Source: Elysia chlorotica | Taxonomy: Eukaryota; Mollusca; Gastropoda; Plakobranchidae | Assembly: GCA_003991915.1 (NCBI GenBank) | Contig: RQTK01000163.1 | Coordinates: 70,825 to 134,824 of the forward strand | Direction of reading: 5' to 3' | Length of the DNA: 64,000 bases | Part shown: positions 38,601 through 49,646 of the stretch, piece by piece | Position numbering within the stretch: the first letter of the stretch is position 1 | How the letters are laid out: each line of letters starts with the position of its first letter | The notes under the pieces: generated by a model | Told to the model about the DNA's origin: nothing | Seen by the model: the letters and a program-made list of their open reading frames with translations, nothing else | Database searches by the model: none | Program-made: the position numbers and the translations under genes

Positions 38601-40208
38601 TACTAGGACCAGTGAAAATGTGTACCCAAAGCTTGGAAAAACTGGAAATTGTTCTTTTCTTTGAAACAGGAAAAATATGAAAACTTCAGGCTACATTTAC
38701 CTATAACTTAACGACAACAAAATTTATAACGGAAAACTTATTTTTGTACTAACTTGTTTTTTTTTTTATTTGTTCTTTATTACACACAGGAAAACTTTGT
38801 AGGATTACTAGAGACAAATGTTATTACTTTAATCCATTTAAGAGATTTGGATGATCATCATTTTTATTTGAACATATATTTATTAAGTTAGATTTGCACG
38901 TTATTAAATCGCTTTCCCCAGGATCTATTGTCAAGTTGCTACGATAATGGCATGAGTGAGACTTATGGTAAAATGCAAGTGATATATTGTTGTAAAGATG
39001 AAAACGAGTTTTATCTAACCAAACTATGAGATTAAAAATGGGCTAATACATAGATTTTTTTTTTATCTTATTGGAAACTTGTGTCAAAGTTGATGATGAA
39101 ATTAGGAAAAAAAATGTTTTCATTGATTATCTCAAAATTACGATTATGACTTTGGCCAAAGTTTTATCACAGCCACAATTGGTGAGGAAACCAGGTTGAA
39201 TCAGATACAAGTCGCTGATAAAGATTTTGAACAAGAGCCCTCTAAACATAGAAGAAAAAACTATTTCACCTTTTTCACTTTCAATCAAAAGAACTATCCC
39301 AAATTCTAGATATGGAAATTGTTAGAGCTATAATTTTACAACCTCTTAAAGTGTACTTGATGCTTATTAACAAAATGTAATTAACTCAAAAAGTTTAAAT
39401 TTCCACTTGTGCCTGATTCACCCTTGGTGCCTCACATAATTATATTCATTTAATCCCTTACAAAATTCTCATCCTCAGTGTATGTGAACCACCGGCCAGC
39501 CTTTGGCCTATCACCTGAGAAACTTCTGTGGGCGTTTGAGACACTGGCTGGTCCAGCTCAAGAAGGGAATAGCACCATAGAGAGGGGAGACATGCTCGAT
39601 ATTCTGCAGAAGAATGGTGAGACCGGCTCTATTGTTTGTCATAAGTTACCTTGTTGGATTCAAACCGTTTTACAATGACTTAAAAAAAAAGTTTCTTTAT
39701 TTAGTATACAGAGATATTATCTTTACAGAATTGGTAGAAATAAAAAAATTTATGCTTGTTTCACTGTAGAACAAACTTATCTTGTCTTCAACTTAGTTTT
39801 CGAAGCTAAATTTTGCAACTGTTGCAACCACATTTTCCTCTTTTTGTTCACTATTAAATTGTTAATAGCACCTGTCAATGCACAATTTACTTGCGCAGTT
39901 ACACCTACAAGTGACTGGCAGTGCCTTAGCTATACTGAGCTACATTTTCCTTTTTGTGAACAGGTGAGCATATGACGGAGTATGAACTGGCTGAACACCT
40001 GGCCACTTTGCTCGGTTTCAACGCCGAGGGAGGCACATGCGAACAGGAAGAGTTTGATGCTCAGAAAGCTGGGAACTATATTGCCGATGCTCTGCCCTTT
40101 GATGTTAGCGCGGAGATAATGATTAACGAGATCCTCGGGTTCTCGATCACCACAGATCCGCCAGCCGTTGACGACACCAAGGTTGTGGTTAAGTCAGGGG
40201 CCTCTTAG
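16274..40208 (+). CDS. CFAP251: Cilia- and flagella-associated protein 251 (CFAP251/WDR66), 34 coding exons
   Basis: CFAP251 is an axonemal protein of the calmodulin- and spoke-associated complex (with CFAP61 and CFAP91) at the base of radial spoke 3. I could join 34 coding exons, all GT-AG, in one continuous frame of 1427 codons from ATG 16274 to TAG 40206-40208; human is about 1150 aa. The extra length is largely an expanded acidic N-terminus. The order is a Glu/Asp-rich tail (residues 1-504), WD-repeat blades (about 505-1234, with motifs such as [31 protein letters not shown] and VHMWEI), then an EF-hand-like calmodulin-type C-terminus (about 1235-1427). Exon coordinates are in the three block entries. 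No frameshift or internal stop was seen. It is divergent from PIGL and convergent with NOC4L. Confidence 0.95.
22033..22115 (+). repeat. Tandem 42-bp duplication just past exon 7 donor
   Basis: The unit TGATGAAAACACTAA and following bases occurs at 22033-22074 and 22075-22115 with a few differences, starting 28 bp inside the intron. Confidence 0.75.
22467..22625 (-). mobile_element. SINE copy, core-sharing family, antisense to CFAP251
   Basis: Read on the minus strand this segment contains a decayed tRNA-like head followed by the family core (GGGTTGGATTTGTGTCAGTA, AAAGTGACC, GGGACAG) and a TATGGCAGTACA tail. It aligns with the well-preserved copy at 24804-25082. Confidence 0.7.
23152..23162 (+). 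CDS. CFAP251: CFAP251 exon 9, an 11-nt microexon
   Basis: ATAGTTTGACT sits between TTTCTTTCAG and GTAAGTAT, both strong splice signals. Exon 8 ends in phase 1 and exon 10 reads only in phase 0, since a direct join gives an immediate stop. An exon of length 2 mod 3 is therefore needed, and this 11-mer supplies it (N-S-L-T). Transcript evidence would be decisive. Confidence 0.75.
24085..37087 (+). CDS. CFAP251: CFAP251 exons 11-30: WD-repeat body
   Basis: Exons are 24085-24231, 24666-24769, 25434-25542, 26187-26345, 26802-26970, 28427-28468, 29130-29220, 29812-29880, 30505-30573, 31192-31321, 31560-31615, 31983-32042, 32817-32893, 33265-33404, 33800-33973, 34384-34533, 34980-35062, 35446-35587, 36288-36379 and 36959-37087. 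Blade-like WD units recur across about 730 residues, consistent with two beta-propellers. Exon 16 (28427-28468, 42 nt) is phase-neutral and could be skipped. The donor of exon 15 is GTCAGT, weaker than its neighbours, and the end of that exon is tandemly duplicated in the following intron. The intron after exon 12 carries a SINE and a copy of the exon 12 donor segment. Confidence 0.93.
24758..25128 (+). repeat. 46-bp direct duplication of exon 12 end and donor flanking a SINE
   Basis: The segments 24758-24803 and 25083-25128 are 46 bp each and differ at three positions. The left one contains the last 12 coding bases of CFAP251 exon 12 and its GTGAGT donor; the right one carries the same bases with GTGCGT. 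They bound a SINE exactly. The length is unusual for a target-site duplication. Confidence 0.9.
24804..25082 (+). mobile_element. tRNA-derived SINE with intact A and B boxes
   Basis: The A box TGGTCCAGGGG at 24816-24826 and B box GTTCGAATCC at 24860-24869 fit the pol III consensus. A shared core (GGTCGGTGTCAGTATAATG, GACCGGCTGAGACAGGAGTC, GTGTGTGGCAGCACA) and a tail ending near ACGTTAAACCAACCCAACC follow. It is the best preserved of several copies in this window. Confidence 0.9.
26925..27662 (+). repeat. 371-bp tandem duplication including CFAP251 exon 15 end
   Basis: Positions 26925-27295 and 27296-27662 are two adjacent copies. Each begins with the last 46 nt of exon 15 ([13 protein letters not shown] WD blade end), its GTCAGT donor and about 320 bp of intron. 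The second copy has no upstream acceptor, so it is probably a non-functional partial exon. It has accumulated scattered substitutions and short indels. Confidence 0.95.
27800..28085 (+). mobile_element. 3' end of a non-LTR retrotransposon
   Basis: The + strand translation around 27832-28078 gives [18 protein letters not shown], then [15 protein letters not shown] and LYKRLCQ-type residues. This is the GRPxxRWxDDI C-terminal tail typical of RTE/CR1/jockey-like reverse transcriptase proteins. The frame is shifted, and ATG repeats (GATGATGATG) end the fragment. It is a 5'-truncated, dead copy in the intron after CFAP251 exon 15. Confidence 0.8.
29672..29805. repeat. (ATT)n microsatellite next to CFAP251 exon 18
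   Basis: Imperfect ATT/TTA repeat of about 130 bp that ends within 7 bp of the exon 18 acceptor (exon starts at 29812), so it supplies most of that intron's 3' end. Confidence 0.9.
30010..30215 (-). mobile_element. SINE copy, antisense, CFAP251 intron 18
   Basis: Minus-strand reading shows a tRNA-like head (TAGTCCAACGGTAAAGC; GCAGGATTGATCC) followed by the family core starting CCATACTGGTTTGGTCTGTG and continuing through GACTAGCCAAG. This aligns with the copy at 24804-25082 but is more diverged. Confidence 0.75.
35925..36140 (-). mobile_element. SINE copy, antisense, CFAP251 intron 28
   Basis: On the minus strand a decayed A-box region and the B box GGGTTTCATCCCC are followed by the core (TTGGTTGGTGATCATATAGT, ACATGAGTCCTGG) and the TGTGTGGCAGCA tail shared with the intact copy at 24804-25082. 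Confidence 0.75.
37552..37630. repeat. Dispersed repeat, copy 1 (second copy 38337-38405)
   Basis: CCCTAGGTTTCTTGTAAATC and the following sequence through GGTCCATCTAACCC recurs in the next intron at 38337-38405 with substitutions. The family is unidentified. The two copies lie in consecutive CFAP251 introns. Confidence 0.7.
37769..40208 (+). CDS. CFAP251: CFAP251 exons 31-34: EF-hand-like C-terminus
   Basis: Exons are 37769-37874, 38441-38531, 39479-39616 and 39964-40208. They encode about 193 residues arranged like paired EF-hands of calmodulin type ([17 protein letters not shown], then [13 protein letters not shown], then a second helix-loop pair around [17 protein letters not shown]). The loops lack several of the usual Asp/Asn calcium ligands, so calcium binding is doubtful. 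This matches the EF-hand-like tail of the family. The stop is TAG at 40206-40208. Confidence 0.9.
38337..38405. repeat. Dispersed repeat, copy 2
   Basis: Diverged copy of 37552-37630 sharing CCCTAGGTTTCTTGTAAATC at its start and GTCCATCTAACCC at its end. Confidence 0.7.
39182..39436 (-). mobile_element. MITE copy in CFAP251 intron 32
   Basis: About 255 bp bounded by imperfect terminal inverted repeats (left GTGAGGAAACCAGGTTGAAT; right, reverse-complemented, GTGAGGCACCAAGGGTGAAT). The whole body aligns in inverted orientation with 46018-46266 in NOC4L. No coding capacity. Confidence 0.75.
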
Positions 40209-40368
40209 ATGATAAATTGACAGTAAACAAGAACAAGAGAATGGATAGAGAGGATACTATGTTGATTATTGAAGAAAATGTTTTTGTTCTTCTGAGGATT
40301 TTGTAGTGTTACTTTTACACTGAAATACATGTATTTAGAATTACTATAATTATAGTATTAGATTATTA

Positions 40369-40379
40369 AATAAAATAAA
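40369..40379 (+). terminator. CFAP251 poly(A) signals
   Basis: Two overlapping AATAAA hexamers (40369-40374 and 40374-40379) lie about 160 bp past the CFAP251 stop. Further signals exist downstream, so alternative 3' ends are possible. Confidence 0.6.
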
Positions 40380-41593
40380 ATGAAAAATCAGTCCTCAACA
40401 GCACAGCAAATCGAAGGAAGAAAATGTTCTTTGAAAAAGTGCATTTCTGTTTGATGACATCCGCAGCGATATTGTGAAATAGGATAATTGATTTATAACT
40501 GCCGGGAAGAATATGACGTATGTTTAATATGAATTTGTATCCTTTAGTTAAGAAAAGTGATTTAGGCATCAATAGTATTTATTTTCTTCTGGATAACCTT
40601 GAATGAAAAATTTATAACTAATAATAACATTATGCATGTTGCCAGGTTTAAATGTTCAAACTTGCTAAAATTAAACTGTTAGGAAGTTGAAAAGTGTGAA
40701 TAAAGTTGTAATGTTGCAATAGTAAATAGATTTGAATTCTGACAATTTTACACTGGTTTACATTTTGAAATAGCCATACCATATTGTACCGTTTAGTTTT
40801 ATATATATATATTTTTTTTACTAAACAAGCTGGATACACATTAATTTGTCAAATGTTTTGAAATATATAGAAGAGTTTATTGCTGCATCACAATCTGTAA
40901 GTAATTATTGCAACTTGATTGTATTCCGTCCCTGAGTACTAGTGTATTAACTTCCTGTGTTTCTTTCTTTTTAAAAAAAAAAAAAGAGATATATTTATAT
41001 TCTGTGATACATCAAACCTTTGATGCTTGTATATAACTGAATTTTGTATTTTTACATATTTGCCTTTCACTGTATTTTGATTAAAAATTATCAAGGCAAC
41101 TATCTTTTTGTTTATAAATTTTATTTCACAATTATTTTTGTTTAATTTTTTATATTTTTATCTATATACAATACATATCATCCTCAATGTCAATTGTAAA
41201 ATATCTAACTCTTCTCTTATCCTCTAATCTGAATGAAGATCAGTTACAAAAAGTATTTCGTTGAATTTGATCAAACCAAGCTGCTTTAAATTTCTAGTTC
41301 TCCCTCTTTTTCATCTGTAGCCTTTGGGAAGTTCAATCACACGAGCATAAGAGATTGCTTGTCTGAAATGTATCTGCAACAAACGCAGGAAGACAAAAAA
41401 TGCCATTTCAGTCCCCTTAACATGTTTTGCTCTAGAGCCACAGGTAACAAAAACCTTTTAATTCAAACAATCCAGACTGTTAGCTTTTGCACCTATTTGC
41501 ACCCTTATTTTTCTACTAATAGTAAAATGAAAACAACGGAGGCAGTTTCAAATATGTTAAAGGAAACAAAAATGAATATTTATTTACAAAAGG
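40380..41593. other. Tail-to-tail interval between CFAP251 and NOC4L
   Basis: AT-rich 3' UTR and spacer with no recognisable exon. A candidate NOC4L poly(A) signal on the minus strand is at 41120-41125 (TTTATT on the + strand). Confidence 0.6.
41120..41125 (-). terminator. Candidate NOC4L poly(A) signal
   Basis: TTTATT on the + strand reads AATAAA for NOC4L, about 470 bp past its stop. Another hexamer lies only about 10 bp past the stop and is less likely. Confidence 0.4.
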
Positions 41594-44500
41594 TCATAAA
41601 ACAAATCCAGAAGGCATCTTAAGTTCTGTCATTCTCTCAAAGTTCACTGGGATATCTTTCTTTATCTTTTTTGCCTCAGATTCCATGATCTGGAGAGAAA
41701 AAAGATAGAAGTTTATATTTTATGATCTAGAAGAAAAAAAGAGCAAATGAATTAAGATTACACAATTTATTTGCATTGTAAAAAAATTTTTTAGAAGGGA
41801 ATCTGATTTAAAAAAAAAAAGAAATAAAAAGGACGAAATACTGACGCACAAGAACAACATAGTGGCATTAATGGGAATATAATAAACGACTTCTTGAAAA
41901 ATTTTAAATAACACACTGCTTCCACAAAACTAAAACTTTATGAAACGTATCTCATGTTACAATGTACTCATAATACTTCATCTAAAATAATGGGAAATGG
42001 TCAGCAAAAAAAAATAAAATTAATAACATAACATACTAAAAGAAGGAAGAACAGCAAACTAAACAGTCTTTTTAACTAGTGAGTAACTCATTACTCTGCA
42101 ATGTGCAATGCATGAACAACATTGTTAGCACTCCTGCCCTTTACCACAATCCTTAGATATACAAGTTAAAAAAACTGTCACTTACATCAGTTATGGTGGT
42201 TTCCAAGAGCCCTGAGAGATCTGTTTCTGCAATCTTCCGTTTCTTGGCTTTGTCTGCCACATTTGGATCAATGTGCTTTTCCAAGGTCTGAAAAAATTAA
42301 AGAAAAGTTACTAGTAAAATCAAGAAAAATCAAGTTCAAGGCATTATTAACAATATACTATATAACAGATCCCTTGTAATACTGAGTCCTCAATACATTT
42401 TCTTAAAATACAATACATAAAAGAATAAATGTAAAACTGAAATTAATTTTGTTCAGATGGCTTACCAAAAAGAGTAAATATATGCTCATACAATGTGCAA
42501 ATTTTAAAAGCTTTGAATTAATACTTTTTGGGGGGAAAATCACACAGTAACAGAGAACTAAAAAAAAAAAGACTGGAAGCAAAACATCAGAACTGCTCCA
42601 ACCCATTAAACGTGGCGCACCACTTGACTGCCTCGTTATATATATATATGTATAAAAAGATTTAAACTGTAGCACACCTGCAATTCCCATAAACAACTAT
42701 CCAACGCTTTTGTCTTTTTAGGGTCGGACTCGTTTGGCAAGAATGGATCTTCATCAAATTCTGATAAAGGGACAAAAATAATCATGGCATATTACTTTAA
42801 TTTCAAACAGAAGAAATGTAAAAGTAATTGATTCAAGAAAAGAGTGTAAGAAATCAAAACACTGTTTCATTTATAATCATAAGAAAAAATCAATAAATTA
42901 AGTTCCAAATAAAACTTTAAACCAAACAACTACAGTGGAATCCACTTATGATTAACTATAAGATAAACTAGGGCTTTTTTATATAAACCATTTATGAGGT
43001 ACCCAGTCCTCTTTTTTATTAAAACCAAACAGTCACTGTTGAATATAAACTTGAAGACTGTCCTTATCTTAAGACAATTCCCCTGTAATGGCTCTCCACA
43101 AAACTTATGTCAGTTGAATAAAACTACCCCTAGTCTATCCTTCGCCGTTCAATAAGATATTTAAACGTAACAAGAAGAGTTTACCTTGAGGACCCTCTGA
43201 GCGGTGGAGCAAGACCTCGCAAGCAGGATGTCGACTAATCAGGTTCATGATGAAGGGTAACGAGATGTACAAAGCTGGCGTGGGTGCGTGCAGAGACAGA
43301 CGGGCCAGGCGCTTGGCGAAAGCTGCCACCAAGTAGGACGGCAAATGACTGAAATGTAAGCAAAAGTAACACAGAGAAAAAATATTACTGCTAAGTTAAA
43401 GCCGTTATAGATCTGTGTGAAGTATTGAAAAAATTCACTGTCAAACCCAGCTGATGTTACAGAAAGAGAAGATAAAGACTTCATTGAACTTGCCAAAGAT
43501 ATGAAAAGTCTTATAGAATAGAAAGGCTAGATCACAATAGCTTAAATTCAAGAATCAAGATGCAGGGGTGAACGACAATGTGTATAAATATAATGTCATA
43601 AAACATTAACCAATTTCAAGTTGAGAACAAAGAAATGTATTATACATTAAAGCCTTTCTGCGTTTATTACATAGCTGTTTCAGTAGAGTAGATAAAAAAC
43701 ACACAACTACTTAGTTACATACTATGTTGTGATAGTGACATAAAGCTGTAAAGTGAGGAAATGAACCATGACATTTATATTTACATTAAAACTCAAGTTT
43801 TTCTCATCTTTCTTTTCTTTAAGTTGGTATTTCACATTACGGGGAAAAAATTGTGCGTTTTGGACAGACAGGTAGAAAAGATTGATGATCACTCTATTCA
43901 CAAAATGCTAGTTTTGCCAGAGCAAATCCAGACTGAAAATTTTTTCATTGCAAAAATCAAAATGCTATTTGCCAGAGCAAATCCAGAGTGAAAATTTTTT
44001 CATTGCTGGGAAAGGCAGGTCAGTGTTTTTACTGAATGCAAACAAACAAGCACTCAATGATTAATGTTACAGAAAACAGAAGGCAAGTGACAAATACAAA
44101 TTAATTTTTCTTACGTTGAGGTGAGGAAAGTGTCTGCTAGAAGGAAGAAACGAGCCTTGTATCGGGCACTGAACACTTGAGGCTCAAACATGGAGTAAAG
44201 TTTGGTGTAGAAATCCGGATAGTCTCTGGGCAGAGGATGAAAGATAATATAAATAACCACCAAAATATAACATCATTTAATTATCCTCTTTAATATTTTT
44301 TTTTAATATGTGGGATAGGGTTACAAAATCTTTAAAGTTTCTAAGTAAAAAACAACATCCATCACAAACTTGAGGTTCTTTTATATTCACTAAGCTTTTT
44401 TTTTTGTTTTAAAGTGACTGATATTTTATAATTGTTTGTAGCCCAATGTGTATAGCTAATAGTTGTAATGATTCCATTAAATTTAGACATGGACAAAGAT

Positions 44501-47500
44501 GTTGAGAGAAATGCTTGAAAAGATTATAAGTGAAGCTGGAGTTTAAATTTTGCCTTTGGAACAATTCTAGAGGGAACTCACAAGTTGTACTGTGTCATGA
44601 GAATAAAAAGACCTTGGAGACTCATCAAACTTATGGCACCACCTGGGGAATACAGAAAAAACTGGTAAATCTGTCCGTTTGTTGTTCAGTTCAATGGTCT
44701 CTGAGATTCAAGAAAAAAACAAAACAAAAACCCAAACAACAAAACCTCCCCACTCTCAAAAAGTTAATTCTTCCCCAATTTTTAGCAGTAAGCAGTTATG
44801 TACATCCTCAAATCATTTAAAACTCAGTACCATAGTAAAAATCTAAAATAGTTGCTATGCACAGTTAAAAAAAAAAAAAGAGGTATGGTGCAAACCTGAA
44901 ATGACAAAACATTCATTCCTATCCAAAGTCACATCCACTAAATATTTTCTACAATGAAGCAAATTTAATATAAACTTTTTGGGGGCAGGCTAGTCTAAAA
45001 GTTTACTTCATCCCAGGTGTAAAATAAACTGACTGCAAAGTGAAAAAAAAAGTGTTGGAAATAGTTCATAATAAGCCATAGTTTATGTTATCTTTAACAG
45101 GGTCTCTTTTGAGAGGATTTTACTGTGTATAACTTAACTTACCTATATTGAAAGATTCTGTCAAAAAGTCTGTGAGCATCAAAGGACTAGACATCTTCTC
45201 CATGATGCTTGAAATGCTGACAAGAACTTCACGGTATAAACGTGTAGGCATCTGTGGATATAAGTTTGGCTCTTGTTTGACATTTATGCACAATTAGCGA
45301 TAGAAGTTTATAAAGAATAAAAGCAAAGTTATCCAAAGGCTCCATTTCAGTGTGTTTTTCAGCATATATCATAAATAAAACCTAACAAAATATAGTTTTA
45401 AAGTATGTCGCCGATTTATTAGAAAACCAACGGTTGAAAAAGCAATCTAGAGAGCACCCCCCACCCCACCAAGACACGAAAAAAAAATAAAAATGCTTAG
45501 AGCCAATTCTACTGATACAAACTACAAACCATTCTGAAATTAAAAAAGAGAAAGTATATGTTTTGAGGAAAATAAAGTATCTCTATGCATCTTTGAATAA
45601 TAATAATAATAACGATAGAAAGTTGACGAATTTTTAGGTGTTTTTTTTTTGCATTTAGCTTAATAATCTGTACCTGTAGTTTCAAGAAATTGCACACAAC
45701 TGAAGTCATTTGACGCTTTGCTTTATCTTCTGTGAACAAAAAGTAATCAGTACAGGCAAAGAAGACTTAATCAGTCCTTAAAAAATGTTTTCATTGATCT
45801 CATTCGTAAAGTGCTTTAAAGTCAAAGGCTTTTATATGATTAAAACTTATTTTTTTTTATTTGGTGAGAACAAAGATATACCAGACAGCAAAATTCATCC
45901 AATAAAAATAAAACTTTAAAGAAATTGTTTTATTGCCTATTTTAAACTTTAAACAAACTGCAAAACATACAATACTTTATGTTTTGACTAACAGTTCAAA
46001 GCTCTCTCTGGTGTCACATATGTGAAGCAACCTGGGTGAATCAGGCGCAAGTTCAAAATTGGCTTTTTGAGTAATTTTCAATGTGTTAAGAAACATTAAG
46101 TGCACTTTCGAAGGTTGGAATAATTATATCTCTCGAGTCAGAGATAATCATTTTTATTTGGAAATCCAAAAGGTCAATATAGAGTAGTTTAGCTATGTTT
46201 AGAGGGCTCCAACTCAAAACGTAAATCAGCGATCTGTGCCTGATTCAGCATGGTTGCCCTACATATGCTATACATGCCAAACTTACTCAAGTCTTGGGAT
46301 GCGATCTTCTTGAGCACTCTCCAGACATTCGATAAATATTTGTCTGTTGGTGGCTGGAATGGAAAAAAAAAAAGGCAAAATAAATACATACAACCAGATT
46401 CTTTTCTAGCCATAACCAAAAATTAGTCACAATTTCATGATCCAATGTACAAAAAATCCTCACAAAATACCTTTGAACTATTTAGAAAAAAAACATGGTA
46501 TATCTTAAGATGAAGATTAGGCCTGGCATGTGATTGATAAAGTGAGACACTGTACAAAAACACAATGCGTAGTGTTAGTGATAGATGACATTAGGTTCTT
46601 ATTTTTTTAAACTTCTGGTTTAGATGCTCTACCAGGGCCCAGAATCAACGCAGCATAACCTCGAAATTCATTAAAAAACAACAACAACAAAAACCCACTG
46701 AGAACAGAATCTATAATTTTCAGAAGTGAATCTATGCATTGTATCCCTATATGAGACCGATATCCAGACAAAATCACCGTGACTTTTCACTTACTGTTTC
46801 TACTTCCTTGAGCAAGTTTTTAACATGTCCCAGGCACAAAGAGCAGATTTCAGCTGTGTCCTCACCCCATGCCCCAAGGACGGCAGGAAGCATATCAATA
46901 AGTGCTGACTGATCCACATCACTGCTTAAGAGCTGCCGCAAAATGCCCTTGAAAGATAAATTAGTGAGGAAAAGTAATTTACCCTTCGACGATTCAACAA
47001 AATTCTTGACTTTATGATTATGAGAAGTGATGAAGATGCTACAATTTTATTATTGAAATGGGCAATGGCCAAATAAAAAGGAAAAAAGAAGGGAATGCAG
47101 AATGATGTGTAAGAATAGTTTAAATGAATAATAGCTTCCTCTCCTTATTGCTACTTAAAGATCACAAGGGCATTTTAACAGTCCCTAGAACCACTGTGAA
47201 GGTGCTGGGTTTCAATATACAGTGTAGAAGAAAATTTCCTTTGGAGCCCCTGTGTCGACCCAGCAAGGAAAGGGTAGCTGAGGCGCATCATGCATGGCAA
47301 TAGTAAAGTGTGATCAGTAACTTAAGGCGACCTAACTAATAATAGCTATGTGTCTCGTACAATCAGGATCCCCTCGTGCTTTTTTAAAATTCTCTCAAAG
47401 AACACCATGGGGTGAACTCTTCTACTCCTTTTTTCCCACTTTCTAAAATAATAAAAAGTTATATTATAATATCAATGTTCCTACTAAAAAAAAAACAAAG

Positions 47501-49646
47501 AGCACCATGGGGTAAACTCTTCTACTCCTTTTTTCCCACTTTCTAAAATAATAAAAAGTTATATTATAATATCAATGTTCCTACTAAAAAAAACAACAAC
47601 CACTTTAGGAGCTTGCTCAACCTATGTACAAGGATGTATTCTTCACACCTAACTCGTAAATTATGTCAAAGTTGTTTGATCCGTACCTCGATGAGTTTAG
47701 GGCCAAATCTATTTGAGCTCTGTTGTTTTCCCTCAGTCTCCAGTAGGGACACTAGAGTTACCATTGCACATTCCTGCAGCAGATATAAAAACAAAACTTA
47801 ATTATTAATAAAACATGTCAACTTCATCAGGTGCAACCCAGACATAGAAAGTAAAATTAACAACTAAAAGTACATTTCAAATTCTGTGCTTTCCTTTCAG
47901 TCAGGGGAAAAGGACAAATACACATTTCCAAACATTTTATGTTTTCTTCAACAATTATGAAAATGAGCAAAGTTTTTTTTCAAGGACAACAGTTTATAGT
48001 CATTTAAGTTGGTAAAATAAAGAGGCAAACCAATACGATCAATGATCAATACAATTACATTTTACACAAACACTGTAAACTAACTTGAAACTTCTGAAAA
48101 TATGATTCAATTTTAATGTAGCCTACTCCAACCTACTGCTATTGATGCTATTGGGTTGGACAAGTGGTCACACAAAATTTCCCAGCCTGTTGTGAACTGC
48201 TCTTTCAACCAGGCACAAAACTGATCTTCTTTGCTGAGATCTGCATAACCAGGGGAAAAAAAGCAAATTACAAATGTGTTCAATGAGAACAGAAAAAAAA
48301 GAAAATGATTGAACCTCCCCAAAGAAAAGAACAAAGCAATTTACAACAACAAAAATCATAAACAAGTCTGCAAATACAGCAAGCTATGAAGGAATCCTTT
48401 AATTATAGGTTTAATCGATTTAAGACAAATGACATGTATGAACATTATCATTCAACTAGTTTTTAAAAAGTGGTACATTTTGAGATTCATTACTGACCAG
48501 CCTCAGCAACTGTTGTTTTTCCTGTGTCCACTAAGTGACCAGTTGAAAGAAAATGACAGAAAACTTTTCCAATTGCTTTGCAACTTGAACAAACAACATC
48601 ATCTGTATCACTCTGAGGTAAAAAAAAAAAAAAAGCAGACAATAATTCAGTGCAAAAACAACAACCTGTCCATTAAGTTCCAAATAGGTCTGAATCTACT
48701 TAATTATTAAAACTACACAAGTTTACTTTTAAATGAATTTTTTTTCGCTTTTAGGTGAAAAAAAAAAGACGGACATGAAAATTAAAACATGTGAATAATT
48801 TCCGGTGACAGACCTTTAAGTAGTGATATAATTTTGAAGAAAATAAAACTCTCCTATTCTGAAAAAGAGGGTTGAAGTCTCATTGGTTCAAAAAGATAAC
48901 CCTAATATGTGGATCCGAGACTTGGGAGAATTGGATCTAAAATCTAGTAAAAACTATACTGTAAGCTTAGGCCCAAGACTAAGGGTAGTTTTACATTTTC
49001 AAGAGTACACTTCGTGCATGGTCTATGTTTGAAGCCCCGTTGTAGAGTAGACATACTAACAGCGTTACTACTCTAGTAGATCTAGAAATAGAATCTCACT
49101 TTTCAGTGTTTATACACTGTTGCATACCTGTCATCATGCAGATAGATCTATCTAGTCTTGACTCTACATAAATAGTTGTCCCCATTTTAACCCCTTGACT
49201 GCTCCACAATTCTCCCTGCCCCATGCTAAGGAACGTTTCTTAAGCATAATCTCTAGATCTATCTATCTATATCTAAAGACTTTCGCCTAGCGTCAATCAC
49301 TTACTGGTTGCAATTTTAAAAGGGGTCATAAATAAGTTTAAATAAAAGGGCACAATTATTCTATTTTAATAAATTCCTTTTTGGGTCTTGTTTTGGGGAT
49401 ATAACGAGAACTATTGCTGTAAATAACAGAGTAATAAAGTGCAAAAACTCGTTATTGCCGAGTTTTACTGTATCTTGGTATTAACTATGGATGTGATTAG
49501 ATCTAAAAAGTAAGATAAATATGAGTTACCTGGGTATATTTCAACAAATCAAGAATTAAATTTGAATGTTTGTGATCGGCCACAACCTTTTTTGCTTTAT
49601 TTTTGATAGAACGGGCTAAGCTTGATGTCTTATTAGTGTCAGCCAT
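41594..49646 (-). CDS. NOC4L: Nucleolar complex protein 4 homologue (NOC4L), 14 exons
   Basis: Noc4 works with Nop14 in the nucleolus for 40S subunit processing and export. Coding exons in transcript order are 49530-49646, 48498-48612, 48137-48240, 47687-47773, 46795-46947, 46287-46353, 45674-45729, 45143-45251, 44582-44642, 44115-44225, 43185-43348, 42678-42760, 42186-42287 and 41594-41689. All are GT-AG, phases agree, and they give 474 aa plus TGA (human 516 aa). Residues about 270-385 form the conserved CBF/Noc4 core, including LDYPDFYTKLY, RYKARFFLLADTFL and HLPSYLVAAFAKRLARL. The ALDSCLWELQ segment in exon 12 precedes a Lys-rich tail. Exon 9 (61 nt) is notably diverged from the vertebrate sequence but was located by phase and position. 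The gene appears intact. Confidence 0.96.
43903..44006. repeat. Tandem duplication, about 55-bp unit, NOC4L intron 10
   Basis: AATGCTA...TTGCCAGAGCAAATCCAGA and the following TGAAAATTTTTTCATTGC occur twice in succession (from about 43903 and 43960) with minor differences. Confidence 0.85.
46018..46266 (+). mobile_element. MITE copy in NOC4L intron 6
   Basis: About 250 bp with terminal inverted repeats: left TGTGAAGCAACCTGGGTGAA; right, reverse-complemented, TGTAGGGCAACCATGCTGAA. It aligns along its length, in inverted orientation, with 39182-39436. Its right part overlaps the start of the unspliced sequence next to exon 6 (the exon begins at 46287). Confidence 0.75.
47396..47593. repeat. Two tandem 100-bp units, NOC4L intron 4
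   Basis: Units at 47396-47495 and 47496-47593 differ at only a few positions. Both start CAAAG(A/G)(A)CACCATGGGGT and end in an A-run. Confidence 0.95.
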
